A DNA stretch of 64,000 nt, taken from Romboutsia_C sp015668195 (GTDB lineage: Bacteria > Bacillota > Clostridia > Peptostreptococcales > Peptostreptococcaceae). Below are positions 7,410 through 16,332 of the stretch, one piece after another. Position 1 is the first letter of the stretch. Every line of letters begins with the position of its first letter. The notes below the pieces were generated by a model. That model did not search any database. It was not told where the DNA came from and saw nothing but the letters and a program-made list of their open reading frames with translations. The stretch is taken from NCBI RefSeq assembly GCF_015668195.1, contig NZ_JADPFC010000001.1, forward strand, positions 806,001 to 870,000, read 5' to 3'. The translations under genes were made by a program, and so were the position numbers.

Positions 7410-9983
7410 TTGACTATATTTAAACTAGCAATAGCGTATATGAAAAAACAAAAGGGAAAAACAGTAGCACTGATATCAAGTATTGCACTTTCAGTAATGC
7501 TTATTTTTTCTATGATTGTAATTAGGGATTCAGGATATGATTCTCAAATACAAGAAGCAAAAGATTTACATGGAGGGTATCAAGTATGGTTTGAAGGCAT
7601 TGGCATAGACAAAGTCAAAGAACTAGAAAGTGATAGTCAAATAAAAGAATCAAGTAAAGTTAAATATTTATGTGAAATAGTAGATAAAGAAAGTGGAGTT
7701 AAATTTAATTTAAACTCATTTGATAAAGATTTTATAGAATCTCTTAAGTATAAGATGGTAGGAAGAACACCTACAAAAGATGGAGAAATAGTAATAGAAA
7801 AAGAAACAGCAGAGCAGATGGGTATAAGTGACCCATTAAATAAGACTATTGATTTAATGTTAATGAATAAGTATGTGGATGATGATGGAGCTAATCAGAT
7901 AGATAGTGTTAACAAAAGCTTTAAAATTGTCGGAATACTTGAAAAGCCAGATAGATATTATGAATCTTTATCTAGCTCAATAAGTGGAGTTAAGACTCAA
8001 GCTTTTATATATGAAGATGCTAAGCTCCCACTAAAAACTGAAGGTACATATAAAGGAACAATATTTCTTAAGTCAGAAAAAAATACATCTAAGTTTTTAA
8101 GTAAAATGGGAAAAAAGTTAAATCTTAGCTTTGATAATTTACGTGAAAATTCGGAAGTTAGTGCAGCTAAGTCATTAAAAGTCAGATCTGAAAATAGCAT
8201 AGAAAATATTAAGAAGACTATTATTTTAATTATTGTGTCTTGTCTTGTAATATACAATATTTTTAATATTATTTTACAAGATATGATAATACAAATAGGA
8301 CTTATGAGAGCAATTGGTATGTCAATGAAGAAAATTAAGAGTATGTTTGCAGAGTTGAGTCTTATTTATATAGTTTTAGGGACGACAATTGGTATATTAT
8401 TTGGAATAATCCTATCGTACATGGGAGTGAAAATGGTGTATGGATATAGCTCTATGTTAACCATAGGAATTCCAAGTATAATTTATTCTTTTGCAGTTGC
8501 AACAATATCAGTATCTATAAGTAGTTTTATAGTAGTCAGAAAAGCTATGAAGATGTCTATAATTGATTCAATAAGAAGTAGTGAAAAGTATGAACGAAAA
8601 TCAAAATCTAAAAATATTAAAACAAACAGAACACATAAAAATATGATTATAAGTATTGCGAGGAGAAATGTATGGAGAAATAAATCTAGAACTATCATAA
8701 CAATGATTGTAATTACAATGGTCGGAATAATGTTTATATCTACATTTGCAGTAAAAGATACATTAAAAACTAATATAGAGGAGGGTATAACAGGCGGTAT
8801 TTGGGGGATGTCTTATGGAAGTGTAGATAAAGCGGTAAGTGGTAGCTATAATGGAACAGAAAGCCTATTTTACAAAATTGATAAAGATATGATACAAAAG
8901 GTGAAAAATATAGATGGAGTAGAAAGTGTAGAGCCACACTTTAATAATCCTAATGGGTATATATTACTTTCCAAAGATCAAATATCAAAAGCTTATCAAG
9001 ATGAATTAAACAGAAAAAATGTACTATATCAAGAAAATCATAATAATGAATATCCTCTTCTTATAAGAGGTTATAGTGATGAAATGTTAAAAAGTAGAGA
9101 ATCTTTTATTAAAGAAGGAAAAAACTTGATAAATCTTAAAGAAGGACAATACAAAAAAGTTATACTAGTAAATAATACAAACTCACAAGTTACGCATTCA
9201 TTTGAGGCAAAAGTAATTGATGGTGCAAAGGTTGGAGATGTTATAGATATAAAATTACCTGTATATAAAGGTGGTATAAAAAAGTATGAAATATTTAATG
9301 TTGAAGTTAGTGCTATTATGAAAGAAGTTTATGCAGCAGCTCAAGATGGTAATGTTGATGCCAATGGAGCACAGGTAATATTTCGGGAAGATGACTATAA
9401 AGAGTTAACAGGTCAAAAGGATTATAACAAAGTTTTTGTAATGACTCAAAAAGGTGAGTTATACCCAGTTGAAAAAAGATTAGAGAAACTAACAAAGGAT
9501 TATGCATTTACATCAATCGGTGGTAAAGGTGAAGATTTAAAATTTATTGGAGCACAACAAAATTCAGAGGACAGACTATCAGTAATATATCAGTGCTTAA
9601 TTTTACTTATACTTTCTGTGAATAGTATTTTTATTATGAGGAGCAATATCATTGCACGAAAAAAAGAAATATCAACACTAAGAGCGCTTGGAATGAGTAT
9701 CAAGGACATCAAAAAAATACTAATAATTGAAAGTGAGTTTTATGGAATGGTAGCCTCTACAATAGGAGCTATAATTGCAACAGCTTATCATAATTGGGGT
9801 ATTGCAAGCACTAATAAAACTCTTATTGCAGGAAGCTTTGAAAGGACTATAGAGCATAGCATTCCTTTAAAACAAATACTTATGCTCTTTGCGATTTTTA
9901 GTATCATAGGACTTGTTGCAGTATATTTATCTAAAGACAAGATAGAAGGGACATCAATAACTGATGGAATTTCACAAAATTAA
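7410..9983 (+). CDS. FtsX/MacB-type ABC transporter permease
   Basis: This 857-residue permease starts at TTG behind an excellent AGGAGGT. It has two FtsX-like units. The first is a transmembrane helix at 19-40, an extracellular region to about 270, then three helices to about 385. A cytoplasmic linker rich in Lys/Ser follows, then a helix at about 428-446, a second extracellular region, and three helices from about 720 to the end. The coupling sequences LMRAIGMSMKKIKSM and STLRALGMSIKDIKKI precede helices in each half. It works with the ATPase encoded just downstream, probably exporting or resisting peptides or lipids. The two-component pair upstream is the likely controller. Confidence 0.88.
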   Translation: MTIFKLAIAYMKKQKGKTVALISSIALSVMLIFSMIVIRDSGYDSQIQEAKDLHGGYQVWFEGIGIDKVKELESDSQIKESSKVKYLCEIVDKESGVKFNLNSFDKDFIESLKYKMVGRTPTKDGEIVIEKETAEQMGISDPLNKTIDLMLMNKYVDDDGANQIDSVNKSFKIVGILEKPDRYYESLSSSISGVKTQAFIYEDAKLPLKTEGTYKGTIFLKSEKNTSKFLSKMGKKLNLSFDNLRENSEVSAAKSLKVRSENSIENIKKTIILIIVSCLVIYNIFNIILQDMIIQIGLMRAIGMSMKKIKSMFAELSLIYIVLGTTIGILFGIILSYMGVKMVYGYSSMLTIGIPSIIYSFAVATISVSISSFIVVRKAMKMSIIDSIRSSEKYERKSKSKNIKTNRTHKNMIISIARRNVWRNKSRTIITMIVITMVGIMFISTFAVKDTLKTNIEEGITGGIWGMSYGSVDKAVSGSYNGTESLFYKIDKDMIQKVKNIDGVESVEPHFNNPNGYILLSKDQISKAYQDELNRKNVLYQENHNNEYPLLIRGYSDEMLKSRESFIKEGKNLINLKEGQYKKVILVNNTNSQVTHSFEAKVIDGAKVGDVIDIKLPVYKGGIKKYEIFNVEVSAIMKEVYAAAQDGNVDANGAQVIFREDDYKELTGQKDYNKVFVMTQKGELYPVEKRLEKLTKDYAFTSIGGKGEDLKFIGAQQNSEDRLSVIYQCLILLILSVNSIFIMRSNIIARKKEISTLRALGMSIKDIKKILIIESEFYGMVASTIGAIIATAYHNWGIASTNKTLIAGSFERTIEHSIPLKQILMLFAIFSIIGLVAVYLSKDKIEGTSITDGISQN

Positions 9984-10027
9984 AACAAATATATCTGAAC
10001 ATATAAATGATATATAAGGAGGATATT

Positions 10028-10696
10028 ATGAAAAAATTAAAAGCATTAAGTTTAAATAAAATATATGGAAAAAATAATAATGGGGTCAGAGCTATTAATG
10101 AAATAACCTTAGAAATACAGCCTAATAAATTTACTGCAGTCGTAGGAGCAAGTGGTAGTGGTAAAAGTACATTGCTTCATTGTCTAGCAGGTCTTGATAA
10201 ACCTACTTCGGGGAAAGTATTTATAGATGACTTAGATTTATATACTTTAAATGATGATAACCTATCAAAGATAAGAAGTGAAGAGTTTGGATTTATATTT
10301 CAAAGCTATAATCTAATACCAGTTATAAATGTTTATGACAATATAGTACTTCCTATTTTACTTAGTAGAGGGAAAATAGATAAAGACTATATAGATGATT
10401 TAATAGTTAAATTAGGGATAAGACCTCAAATAAAAAAATTTCCGAATGAATTATCAGGAGGACAGCAACAGAGAGTAGCAATTGCTAGAGCACTTGCAAA
10501 TAAGCCTTCAATAATATTTGCAGATGAGCCTACTGGTAATTTAGATAGTAAAACAACTGATGAAGTAATGGATTTATTAAAGTTCTGTGTAGATGAGTAT
10601 AAACAGACATTAGTTATGATAACTCATAATGATGAAATAGCTAACAGTGCGGATTATATTATAAATATTAGTGACGGTAAAATTATTTCAAAATAA
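10028..10696 (+). CDS. ABC transporter ATP-binding protein (MacB/LolD type)
   Basis: I place the start at the ATG at 10028 because AAGGAGGA lies at 10017-10024. An in-frame ATG at 10007 has no ribosome binding site. The 222-residue protein has Walker A GASGSGKST, Q-loop FQSYNLIP, signature LSGGQQQRVAIARAL, Walker B IIFADEPTGNLD and the switch histidine in MITHND. These features define the LolD/MacB-type ATPases that pair with FtsX-fold permeases, here the gene directly upstream. The order permease then ATPase is opposite to the second module at 21.8-25.1 kb. Confidence 0.93.
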   Translation: MKKLKALSLNKIYGKNNNGVRAINEITLEIQPNKFTAVVGASGSGKSTLLHCLAGLDKPTSGKVFIDDLDLYTLNDDNLSKIRSEEFGFIFQSYNLIPVINVYDNIVLPILLSRGKIDKDYIDDLIVKLGIRPQIKKFPNELSGGQQQRVAIARALANKPSIIFADEPTGNLDSKTTDEVMDLLKFCVDEYKQTLVMITHNDEIANSADYIINISDGKIISK

Positions 10697-10773
10697 TTAT
10701 ATTTATTTTTATCATAGAAGTCTTATTATTAAAGTATTTATTAATATACAAAATGAATAATATAGAAAATATA

Positions 10774-10803
10774 AAAATAGAACCTAATTTAGGTTCTATT
10801 TTT
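10774..10803. terminator. Bidirectional terminator between convergent genes
   Basis: A nearly loopless inverted repeat (AATAGAACCTAA with TTAGGTTCTATT) flanked by A-run and T-run serves the ABC ATPase gene on the plus strand and the NUDIX gene on the minus strand. Confidence 0.85.
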
Positions 10804-11197
10804 ATATTTCTTTAATCAATTCTTTAACAGCACATACATCAGCAGGAGCCCACTTTAAAGAATCCAAATTATCTCTCTTTAACCATAGAAGCTTAGAATG
10901 TTCATCAGCAACAGGAGTACCATCAACCAATTTGCATTTTAAACATGTAAGATTTACAATAATTTTCTCATACTCATGAGTATTATTATTAAAAACATCT
11001 ATAGCCTTAACATCACACTTTAGCTCTTCTTTTATCTCACGCTCTATAGCTTCATGTAATGATTCTCCTTCTTCAACTTTACCACCTGGAAACTCCCACA
11101 TATTAGGAAGTACCATTTGTGGTGATCTAAGTGCACAGAGTATTTCATTATTACCATTTTCTATTATAGCGGCAACTACTTTTACTTTTTCCTTCAT
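10802..11197 (-). CDS. NUDIX hydrolase, MutT-like (deoxy)nucleoside triphosphate pyrophosphohydrolase
   Basis: This 131-residue protein has a full NUDIX box at about residues 38-60 (GGKVEEGESLHEAIEREIKE followed by EL), preceded by NMWEFPGG, the arrangement of MutT/8-oxo-dGTP diphosphatases that clean the nucleotide pool. Length (about 130) is normal for MutT. The start ATG at 11195-11197 has a TGAGGTG site on the minus strand. The gene stands alone, converging on the ABC transporter. Exact nucleotide preference (8-oxo-dGTP, methyl-CTP as in YfoO/NudG-like members) cannot be told from sequence. Confidence 0.88.
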   Translation of the reverse strand: MKEKVKVVAAIIENGNNEILCALRSPQMVLPNMWEFPGGKVEEGESLHEAIEREIKEELKCDVKAIDVFNNNTHEYEKIIVNLTCLKCKLVDGTPVADEHSKLLWLKRDNLDSLKWAPADVCAVKELIKEI

Positions 11198-11319
11198 TTA
11201 ATTCACCTCAACTATTTTATATCTATTTATTATACCCCATATTTAATAAGTTTTCATTTGATTATGAAAAGTTAGAAAAAAGATAAATAAGTATAAAAAT
11301 CCAAAGTATATAAAATAAT

Positions 11320-11357
11320 AAAAAATAGATGAAGATAATTAGTCTTCATCTATTTTT
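11320..11357 (-). terminator. Terminator overlapping the end of the MerR gene
   Basis: A 14-bp stem (AAAATAGATGAAGA with TCTTCATCTATTTT) includes the last codons of the MerR-type gene and is followed on the minus strand by a T-run. Confidence 0.75.
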
Positions 11358-12178
11358 AAATTTATATTAACAAAATACATTACATCTTCTATTTTTTTAG
11401 GTAAATAAAATTTATAGGTTACATAGGCACTATTATTGTCAGGACATTTAAAATACTTATTAATAGATAGTATATATTCATTTATTTGACTTACTGTACC
11501 ATAAAAATCAACTGAAATATATTTTCCACTAATATCTTTTTTCATAGAGTCTATATCTTCTTTACTGAAATATTTATTAAGTATATGAGTATTTTGAGTA
11601 TTTTTTATTACAAAAAGAAAGTTTTCATCTTCTTTTGCTGTAGTATTTTCAATAATATTATAAAGGTAAATATAAGTATCACTTATTTCTTCATTTAAAT
11701 AAGCTAACTCTTTTTCTAGAGAAATAGTATTTATTGAATAACTATTTGAATTCAATAGCTTTTTCATATCTAAACCATAAAGAGTATCATTTATTTGTGT
11801 TACTTTTAAATTTTTAAAGTTATACTCATTTTCAAAAGCAGTTACAATTTCTAATATTTCTTTACTTTTATTTAAGTTATGTTCTAAATGTTCTAGTTCT
11901 TTCTTTTTCATTTCTAGTATTTCTTCTTGTTTTAATACTAAGTTTTTGTATTCATTTAAGTTTTCACTTTCTATAGTTTTCTTTATATCTGACAAGGATA
12001 TACCTAAAAGTTTTATCCCAAGAATCAAACTTAGTTGTTCTAAATCTTTAAATAAATAATATCTATATCCATTTTCTTTATTAACCTCAGGTTTTAAAAT
12101 TCCTATCTTATCATAGTATCTTAGTGTTTCTTTACTTATATTGAAAATTTTACTAACTTCACCTATTGAAAGCTTCAT
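11339..12178 (-). CDS. MerR-family transcriptional regulator
   Basis: The 279-residue protein opens with a MerR winged helix (LSIGEVSKIFNISKETLRYY, DKIGIL, GYRYYLFKDLEQL), then a coiled-coil dimerisation helix (about 75-125, rich in Glu/Lys/Leu). The C-terminal half (about 130-279) looks like an effector-binding domain of the BmrR/GyrI kind, though I see no diagnostic motif. It lies on the same strand directly downstream of the MATE exporter gene, with about 160 bases between, so it probably controls that exporter in response to a drug-like ligand. Confidence 0.88.
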   Translation of the reverse strand: MKLSIGEVSKIFNISKETLRYYDKIGILKPEVNKENGYRYYLFKDLEQLSLILGIKLLGISLSDIKKTIESENLNEYKNLVLKQEEILEMKKKELEHLEHNLNKSKEILEIVTAFENEYNFKNLKVTQINDTLYGLDMKKLLNSNSYSINTISLEKELAYLNEEISDTYIYLYNIIENTTAKEDENFLFVIKNTQNTHILNKYFSKEDIDSMKKDISGKYISVDFYGTVSQINEYILSINKYFKCPDNNSAYVTYKFYLPKKIEDVMYFVNINLKIDED

Positions 12179-12342
12179 CTATAGCACTCCTTTTATATTT
12201 AGTATATATATTTTACCTAATCTATACAAATGTTTATAGTGAAAATAGTTAGATCCAAAATAAAAAAATTTCTTATGCATTAAAAAAAGTTACAAGAGAT
12301 ACAATTGCTTATATATCTTATAATATAATTATTTATATAGAG

Positions 12343-13707
12343 TTATTTTGTACTAGCATATTCTAGGACTTGTATATTCTTAGGAGTAGAGGGTAATTTG
12401 TATTTATACATCAAATAGAATGAAATAATGCAGGTAATTACTTCAGCAAAAGGAATTGTAAGCCAAATACCACTTATACCTAGAAGCTTTGGCAATATAA
12501 TAATTCCTATAACTATAAATATTAACCCTCTACTTAAAGCTATTATTATAGATTCTTTAGCATATCCTATAGCAGTAAAATATGATGAATATATTATGCT
12601 AAATCCACTGAAAATAAATGCAAAAGCATATATTTTAGCTCCATTTTTAGCTAGATCTAGAACAAATTTATCTGAACCAACAAATAGATTAATTAAACTA
12701 TCACTAAAGAAAAATAGTGTTATAAATGTAGATATGCATACTACAAATGATATTATTAACGATAGTTTTACTATAGCTTTAACCCTATCAAATTCTTTTG
12801 CACCATAGTTATAGCTTATTATAGATGTTATACCATCTGCAATTCCAAATACTGTTAGCATTCCAAATTGAGATATATAGTTAACACTTGTGAAAGCCGC
12901 AATCCCTGATTCACCAGCAATTTTAATAAATGCATTGTTAAATAAATATGCAGATACAACAGTAGCTAATGCGGACATAGCTTCAGATGAACCATTATAC
13001 ACAACAGGGATTATAGTATCTTTATTAAATTTACCTACAAAGAAGTTTATAAAATTCTCTTTTTTTAACATTGGTGATACAACCACAATAAATACAGAAG
13101 AGTATGAAAGTCCTGTAGCAAGACCAGCGCCAGTTATTCCAAACTTTAACTCTTTTATTAATATATAGTTTAAAATTATATTTACTAGTAAACTTACAAT
13201 CATACCTTTAAAGTACAAATCAGGTTTTTCCACAAGTCTATCAGCAAATCCAATTAAAAAGGCTAGGCACATTGGTAATATACATATTGATATCACTCTT
13301 ATATATTTTGAAACATTATCAATCAATATATCATTAGCACCTAGAGTAAAACCTATGTTTTTACTAAATAAAACTCCTATTATTGAGAATAAAATAGCAC
13401 AGATGCTTAGCAATATAAGCGATGTTTTGAAAATATCTTGAGTTAATTTTTCATTACCTTCACCTAAACTTCTACCCATAAAGCTCAAAGAGCCTACACT
13501 AATTAACATTGAAAATCCTATAATAAATTGTATATATGGACTACCTAAGCTAACACTAGCCATAGCATTTGGTCCAATTAAATTTCCTAAAAACAAACCA
13601 TCTATTACAGTTTGCATACCTGCAATTACCATGGCTATAATAGCAGGGACTGAGAATTTTATAAACAGTTTTGAGATTTTACCTTGTTTTAATATGTTTT
13701 CTTCCAT
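12343..13707 (-). CDS. MATE-family multidrug efflux transporter
   Basis: This 454-residue membrane protein has twelve predicted helices in two similar halves. Typical MATE elements include SVPAIIAMVIAGMQTVIDGL near the start and FGIADGITSIISYNYGA at the beginning of the second half. The family exports cationic drugs in exchange for sodium ions or protons. The start ATG is preceded by GGAGGTAAC on the minus strand. A MerR regulator gene lies immediately downstream. It belongs to the MepA-like branch found in Firmicutes judging from overall sequence character, with moderate certainty. Confidence 0.9.
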   Translation of the reverse strand: MEENILKQGKISKLFIKFSVPAIIAMVIAGMQTVIDGLFLGNLIGPNAMASVSLGSPYIQFIIGFSMLISVGSLSFMGRSLGEGNEKLTQDIFKTSLILLSICAILFSIIGVLFSKNIGFTLGANDILIDNVSKYIRVISICILPMCLAFLIGFADRLVEKPDLYFKGMIVSLLVNIILNYILIKELKFGITGAGLATGLSYSSVFIVVVSPMLKKENFINFFVGKFNKDTIIPVVYNGSSEAMSALATVVSAYLFNNAFIKIAGESGIAAFTSVNYISQFGMLTVFGIADGITSIISYNYGAKEFDRVKAIVKLSLIISFVVCISTFITLFFFSDSLINLFVGSDKFVLDLAKNGAKIYAFAFIFSGFSIIYSSYFTAIGYAKESIIIALSRGLIFIVIGIIILPKLLGISGIWLTIPFAEVITCIISFYLMYKYKLPSTPKNIQVLEYASTK

Positions 13708-14110
13708 ATTGTTACCTCCATAATTAAGTTATGTTTTTGATTATAGAGGGTGAAGTAACTTCAAGGTCAATACATATTTTTTACTTTAATATTATTATGT
13801 CAGAATAATTGCAAAATACATAAACTATCTATAAGAAATGGACTTATATTAATATATACAAAGAAAAAATAATACCAAATAATAATTTAAAGCTTTGTAC
13901 AGAAAAGAAATAATTATTTAATACTAGATAAAAAATCTATGTATATAATAGACATAGATTTTTTCTTGTTTTGAATATAGTTATGATGCTAATATTTTAA
14001 GCTTAAATATAAAGTAAATAATTACACAAAACACTTAATAAGTAATATATAATAAAATCGTAAGTAAGTTTTAGAAATTATAACATTTATAAAGTATAAG
14101 GAGGGTGGAT
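13708..14110. other. Intergenic region with an isolated hairpin
   Basis: Apart from the hairpin at 13931-13966 I see no gene. It should contain the divergent promoters of the MATE gene (minus) and of the flavodoxin-fold gene (plus). Confidence 0.5.
13931..13966 (+). terminator. Hairpin with T-tract, no obvious upstream gene
   Basis: A 12-bp stem (AAAATCTATGTA-like arms meeting at ACATAGATTTT) is followed by TTTTC. It lies between divergent genes, so it terminates no annotated gene. It may end a small RNA or be a leftover. Confidence 0.6.
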
Positions 14111-14731
14111 ATGAAAGTATTATTAGTAAATGGAAGTCCGCATTTAAAAGGATGTACTTATACAGCTCTAGAAGAAGTAGCAAAATCACTAGAAGCAAAC
14201 GGCGTCGAAACAGAAATATTCCAGTTAGGAACAAAACCAATTTGTGGATGTATAGGATGTGGAACATGTACAAAAATTGGAAAATGCTTTATTGATGATA
14301 GTGTAAATGAATTTATAAAAAAAGCAAAAGGAGCAGATGGATTTATATTTGGTTCACCAGTTCACTATGCAGCAGCATCTGGGGCCTTAACTTCATTTTT
14401 AGATAGAGTATTTTATAGTGGTTCAAAACACCTTTCATATAAGCCAGGAGCATGTATAACAAGTGCTAGAAGAGGAGGAACTACTGCAACATTTGACCAA
14501 CTTAATAAATATTTTACAATAAATAATATGCCAGTAGTAAGTTCTCAATATTGGAATATGGTACATGGAAATACTCCTGAAGAAGTAAGAAAAGATTTAG
14601 AAGGTATGCAAGTTATGAGAGTGTTAGGTGCTAATATGTCATGGTTAATAAAATGTATAGAATTTGGAAAATTAAATGGTATAGATATACCACAAAAAGA
14701 AGAGAGAGTAGCAACTAATTTTATTAGATAA
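14111..14731 (+). CDS. Flavodoxin-fold NAD(P)H-dependent oxidoreductase
   Basis: I use the ATG at 14111. GTG at 14105 would fall inside the GGAGGGTGG ribosome binding site. The 206-residue protein begins MKVLLVNGSPH, the FMN phosphate loop of NADPH-dependent FMN reductases. A cysteine-rich loop CGCIGCGTC (around residue 47) and the FMN-contacting GSPVHYAAASGALTSFLDR follow. The compact Cys cluster resembles that of iron-sulfur flavoproteins, which bind a 4Fe-4S cluster. It could reduce quinones, azo or nitro compounds, or act in anaerobic electron transfer. It lies just upstream of a metallo-hydrolase gene, about 85 bases away. Confidence 0.85.
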   Translation: MKVLLVNGSPHLKGCTYTALEEVAKSLEANGVETEIFQLGTKPICGCIGCGTCTKIGKCFIDDSVNEFIKKAKGADGFIFGSPVHYAAASGALTSFLDRVFYSGSKHLSYKPGACITSARRGGTTATFDQLNKYFTINNMPVVSSQYWNMVHGNTPEEVRKDLEGMQVMRVLGANMSWLIKCIEFGKLNGIDIPQKEERVATNFIR

Positions 14732-14816
14732 AGTGTACATATGAAATTAAAAATTTAAAATAATAGATTATAAATTAAAATAAAGGATATAACTTCATAT
14801 GTAAGGGAGGGATAAT

Positions 14817-15500
14817 ATGAAAGTAACATATATATACCATGATAGTTTCTCTGTAGAGTTTAATGAAGCTATATTGCTATTTGATTACTTCCAAGGAAAA
14901 TTACCAGACTTTGACAAAAATAAAAAACTTTATGTTTTTGCAAGTCATAGTCATAGTGACCATTTTAGTCCGGTAATATTTGACTTAAGATCGAAGTATA
15001 AAAATATAAAATACATATTATCAGATGATATAAAAGTAACAAAAGAAAAAGACATTTACTTTGTAAAGGAAAATGAAACAGTATACATTGATGACTTAAA
15101 AATAGAAACTTTAAAGTCAACAGATCTAGGAGTAGCATTTATAATAACTGTAGAAGGTAAAACTATTTACCATGCAGGAGATTTGAACTGGTGGCATTGG
15201 GAAGGCGAAATTGATAGTGAAAATAAAAAGATGGAAAAGATGTATAAGCATGAAATAGAAAAGATAAAAAATAGATACTTTGATATTGCATTTGTACCAC
15301 TTGATTCTAGACAAGGAAAGTATTTTTATTTAGGGTTTGATGAATTTATGAGAAATACCAATACTAAATTAACTTTTCCTATGCATTGTTGGGGGGACTA
15401 TTCTCTTGTAGATAAGTTATCTAAAATGGAGAAATCTAAAGATTATAAGGATAGAATTATTAACGTTAATGAAATAAATAGAGAATTTGATATCAAGTAA
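14817..15500 (+). CDS. Metallo-beta-lactamase-fold hydrolase
   Basis: The 227-residue protein carries the metal-binding H44-x-H46-x-D48-H49 motif (ASHSHSDHFSP), then YHAGDLNWWHW and the late PMHCWGDY, all typical of the UlaG-like branch of metallo-beta-lactamase-fold hydrolases. The start ATG follows GGGAGGG. Substrates for this branch are phosphoesters or lactones; no specific one can be named. The terminator at 15568 closes the unit. Confidence 0.85.
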   Translation: MKVTYIYHDSFSVEFNEAILLFDYFQGKLPDFDKNKKLYVFASHSHSDHFSPVIFDLRSKYKNIKYILSDDIKVTKEKDIYFVKENETVYIDDLKIETLKSTDLGVAFIITVEGKTIYHAGDLNWWHWEGEIDSENKKMEKMYKHEIEKIKNRYFDIAFVPLDSRQGKYFYLGFDEFMRNTNTKLTFPMHCWGDYSLVDKLSKMEKSKDYKDRIINVNEINREFDIK

Positions 15501-15567
15501 GAAGTAAGTAGAACATATTGATAGTTACAAAAGAAATTTATACTGTATATAATGATAAATATATAGA

Positions 15568-15608
15568 ATAAAAGAGGGGGTCGTGAAATACGATACCCTC
15601 TTTTATCA
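15568..15608 (+). terminator. Terminator after the metallo-hydrolase gene
   Basis: A strong GC-richer stem (ATAAAAGAGGG with CCCTCTTTTAT) around an inner hairpin TCGTGAAATACGA, followed by T residues. Confidence 0.85.
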
Positions 15609-15837
15609 TACTTATAATATTTTTAGTATTTGGATGGAATTTTGTATAACTAAGTTTCATTAAGTTTTATTCTTTAAATGTATAAATTTATAAGAAAAGT
15701 TACTTATATTTATATAGTTGTAAAATGTATTTGTAATTAAAATTTTAAAATAAATTTTACTATTAATTGAAAAAAAGGTAAAATAATGTATAATTATATA
15801 TAAATACAATAAAAATAAAAAGCATAGGAGGAAGAAA

Positions 15838-16203
15838 TTGAAAAGAGTTGCTATATATACTTGTGGGGATGTTTCACAAAGATGTACTGCTAATGGATGC
15901 TTTAGGGCATTTAATGAATGTAAAGATTCATTTGAGAGATATGAAGGTAATTGTAAATTAGTTGCTTTTAATACTTGTAATGGTTGTGATGAAAAGCCAT
16001 TAGAAAGTTTAGATATAAAAATAGAAAAATTAAAAAAAGCAGAAGTTGATGTAATACATATATCTACATGCATAAGAGGGAGATGCTCTCATTACGAAGA
16101 GTACGCTAAAGAATTTGCTAAGCATTTTGAAGTAATTGGATATACACATGGGTCAAAAGAAGGCAAAAAGAACAATAATATAAATATACTAAAAAGTGAA
16201 TAA
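15838..16203 (+). CDS. CGGC-domain cysteine-rich protein
   Basis: This 121-residue protein starts at TTG behind AGGAGGAAG. It contains many conserved-looking cysteines: YTCGD, QRC, NGCF, NEC, GNC, NTCNGCDE and STCIRGRCSHY. This pattern is that of the CGGC domain, proposed to bind metal ions, here with CNGC in place of the CGGC signature. The C-terminal tail is Lys/Asn-rich. Similar small proteins occur singly in anaerobes. The role is not known. It is a single-gene unit between two hairpins. Confidence 0.8.
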   Translation: MKRVAIYTCGDVSQRCTANGCFRAFNECKDSFERYEGNCKLVAFNTCNGCDEKPLESLDIKIEKLKKAEVDVIHISTCIRGRCSHYEEYAKEFAKHFEVIGYTHGSKEGKKNNNINILKSE

Positions 16204-16207
16204 TCAC

Positions 16208-16238
16208 AAGAAAGCCAGGTTAAAGACTTGGCTTTCCT
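16208..16238 (+). terminator. Weak terminator after the CGGC gene
   Basis: A 10-bp stem (AAAGCCAGGT with ACTTGGCTTT, one G-T pair) whose T-tract is poor (TTTCC), so termination may be partial. Confidence 0.55.
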
Positions 16239-16332
16239 ATACAATCAATCAAAATTATCTATTTTTAGAAAATTTAAATAGAAAAAGTTATGTAGCTATT
16301 TAATTGGGTAATATTATATACGAGGTGATGAA

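Noticed and set aside
12428..13168. Plus-strand open frames opposite the MATE gene
   Set aside because: They mirror the membrane-helix codons of the MATE gene and lack ribosome binding sites.
15660..16073. Minus-strand frame opposite the CGGC gene
   Set aside because: Antisense shadow; the plus-strand gene has a TTG start with an excellent binding site and family-like cysteines.
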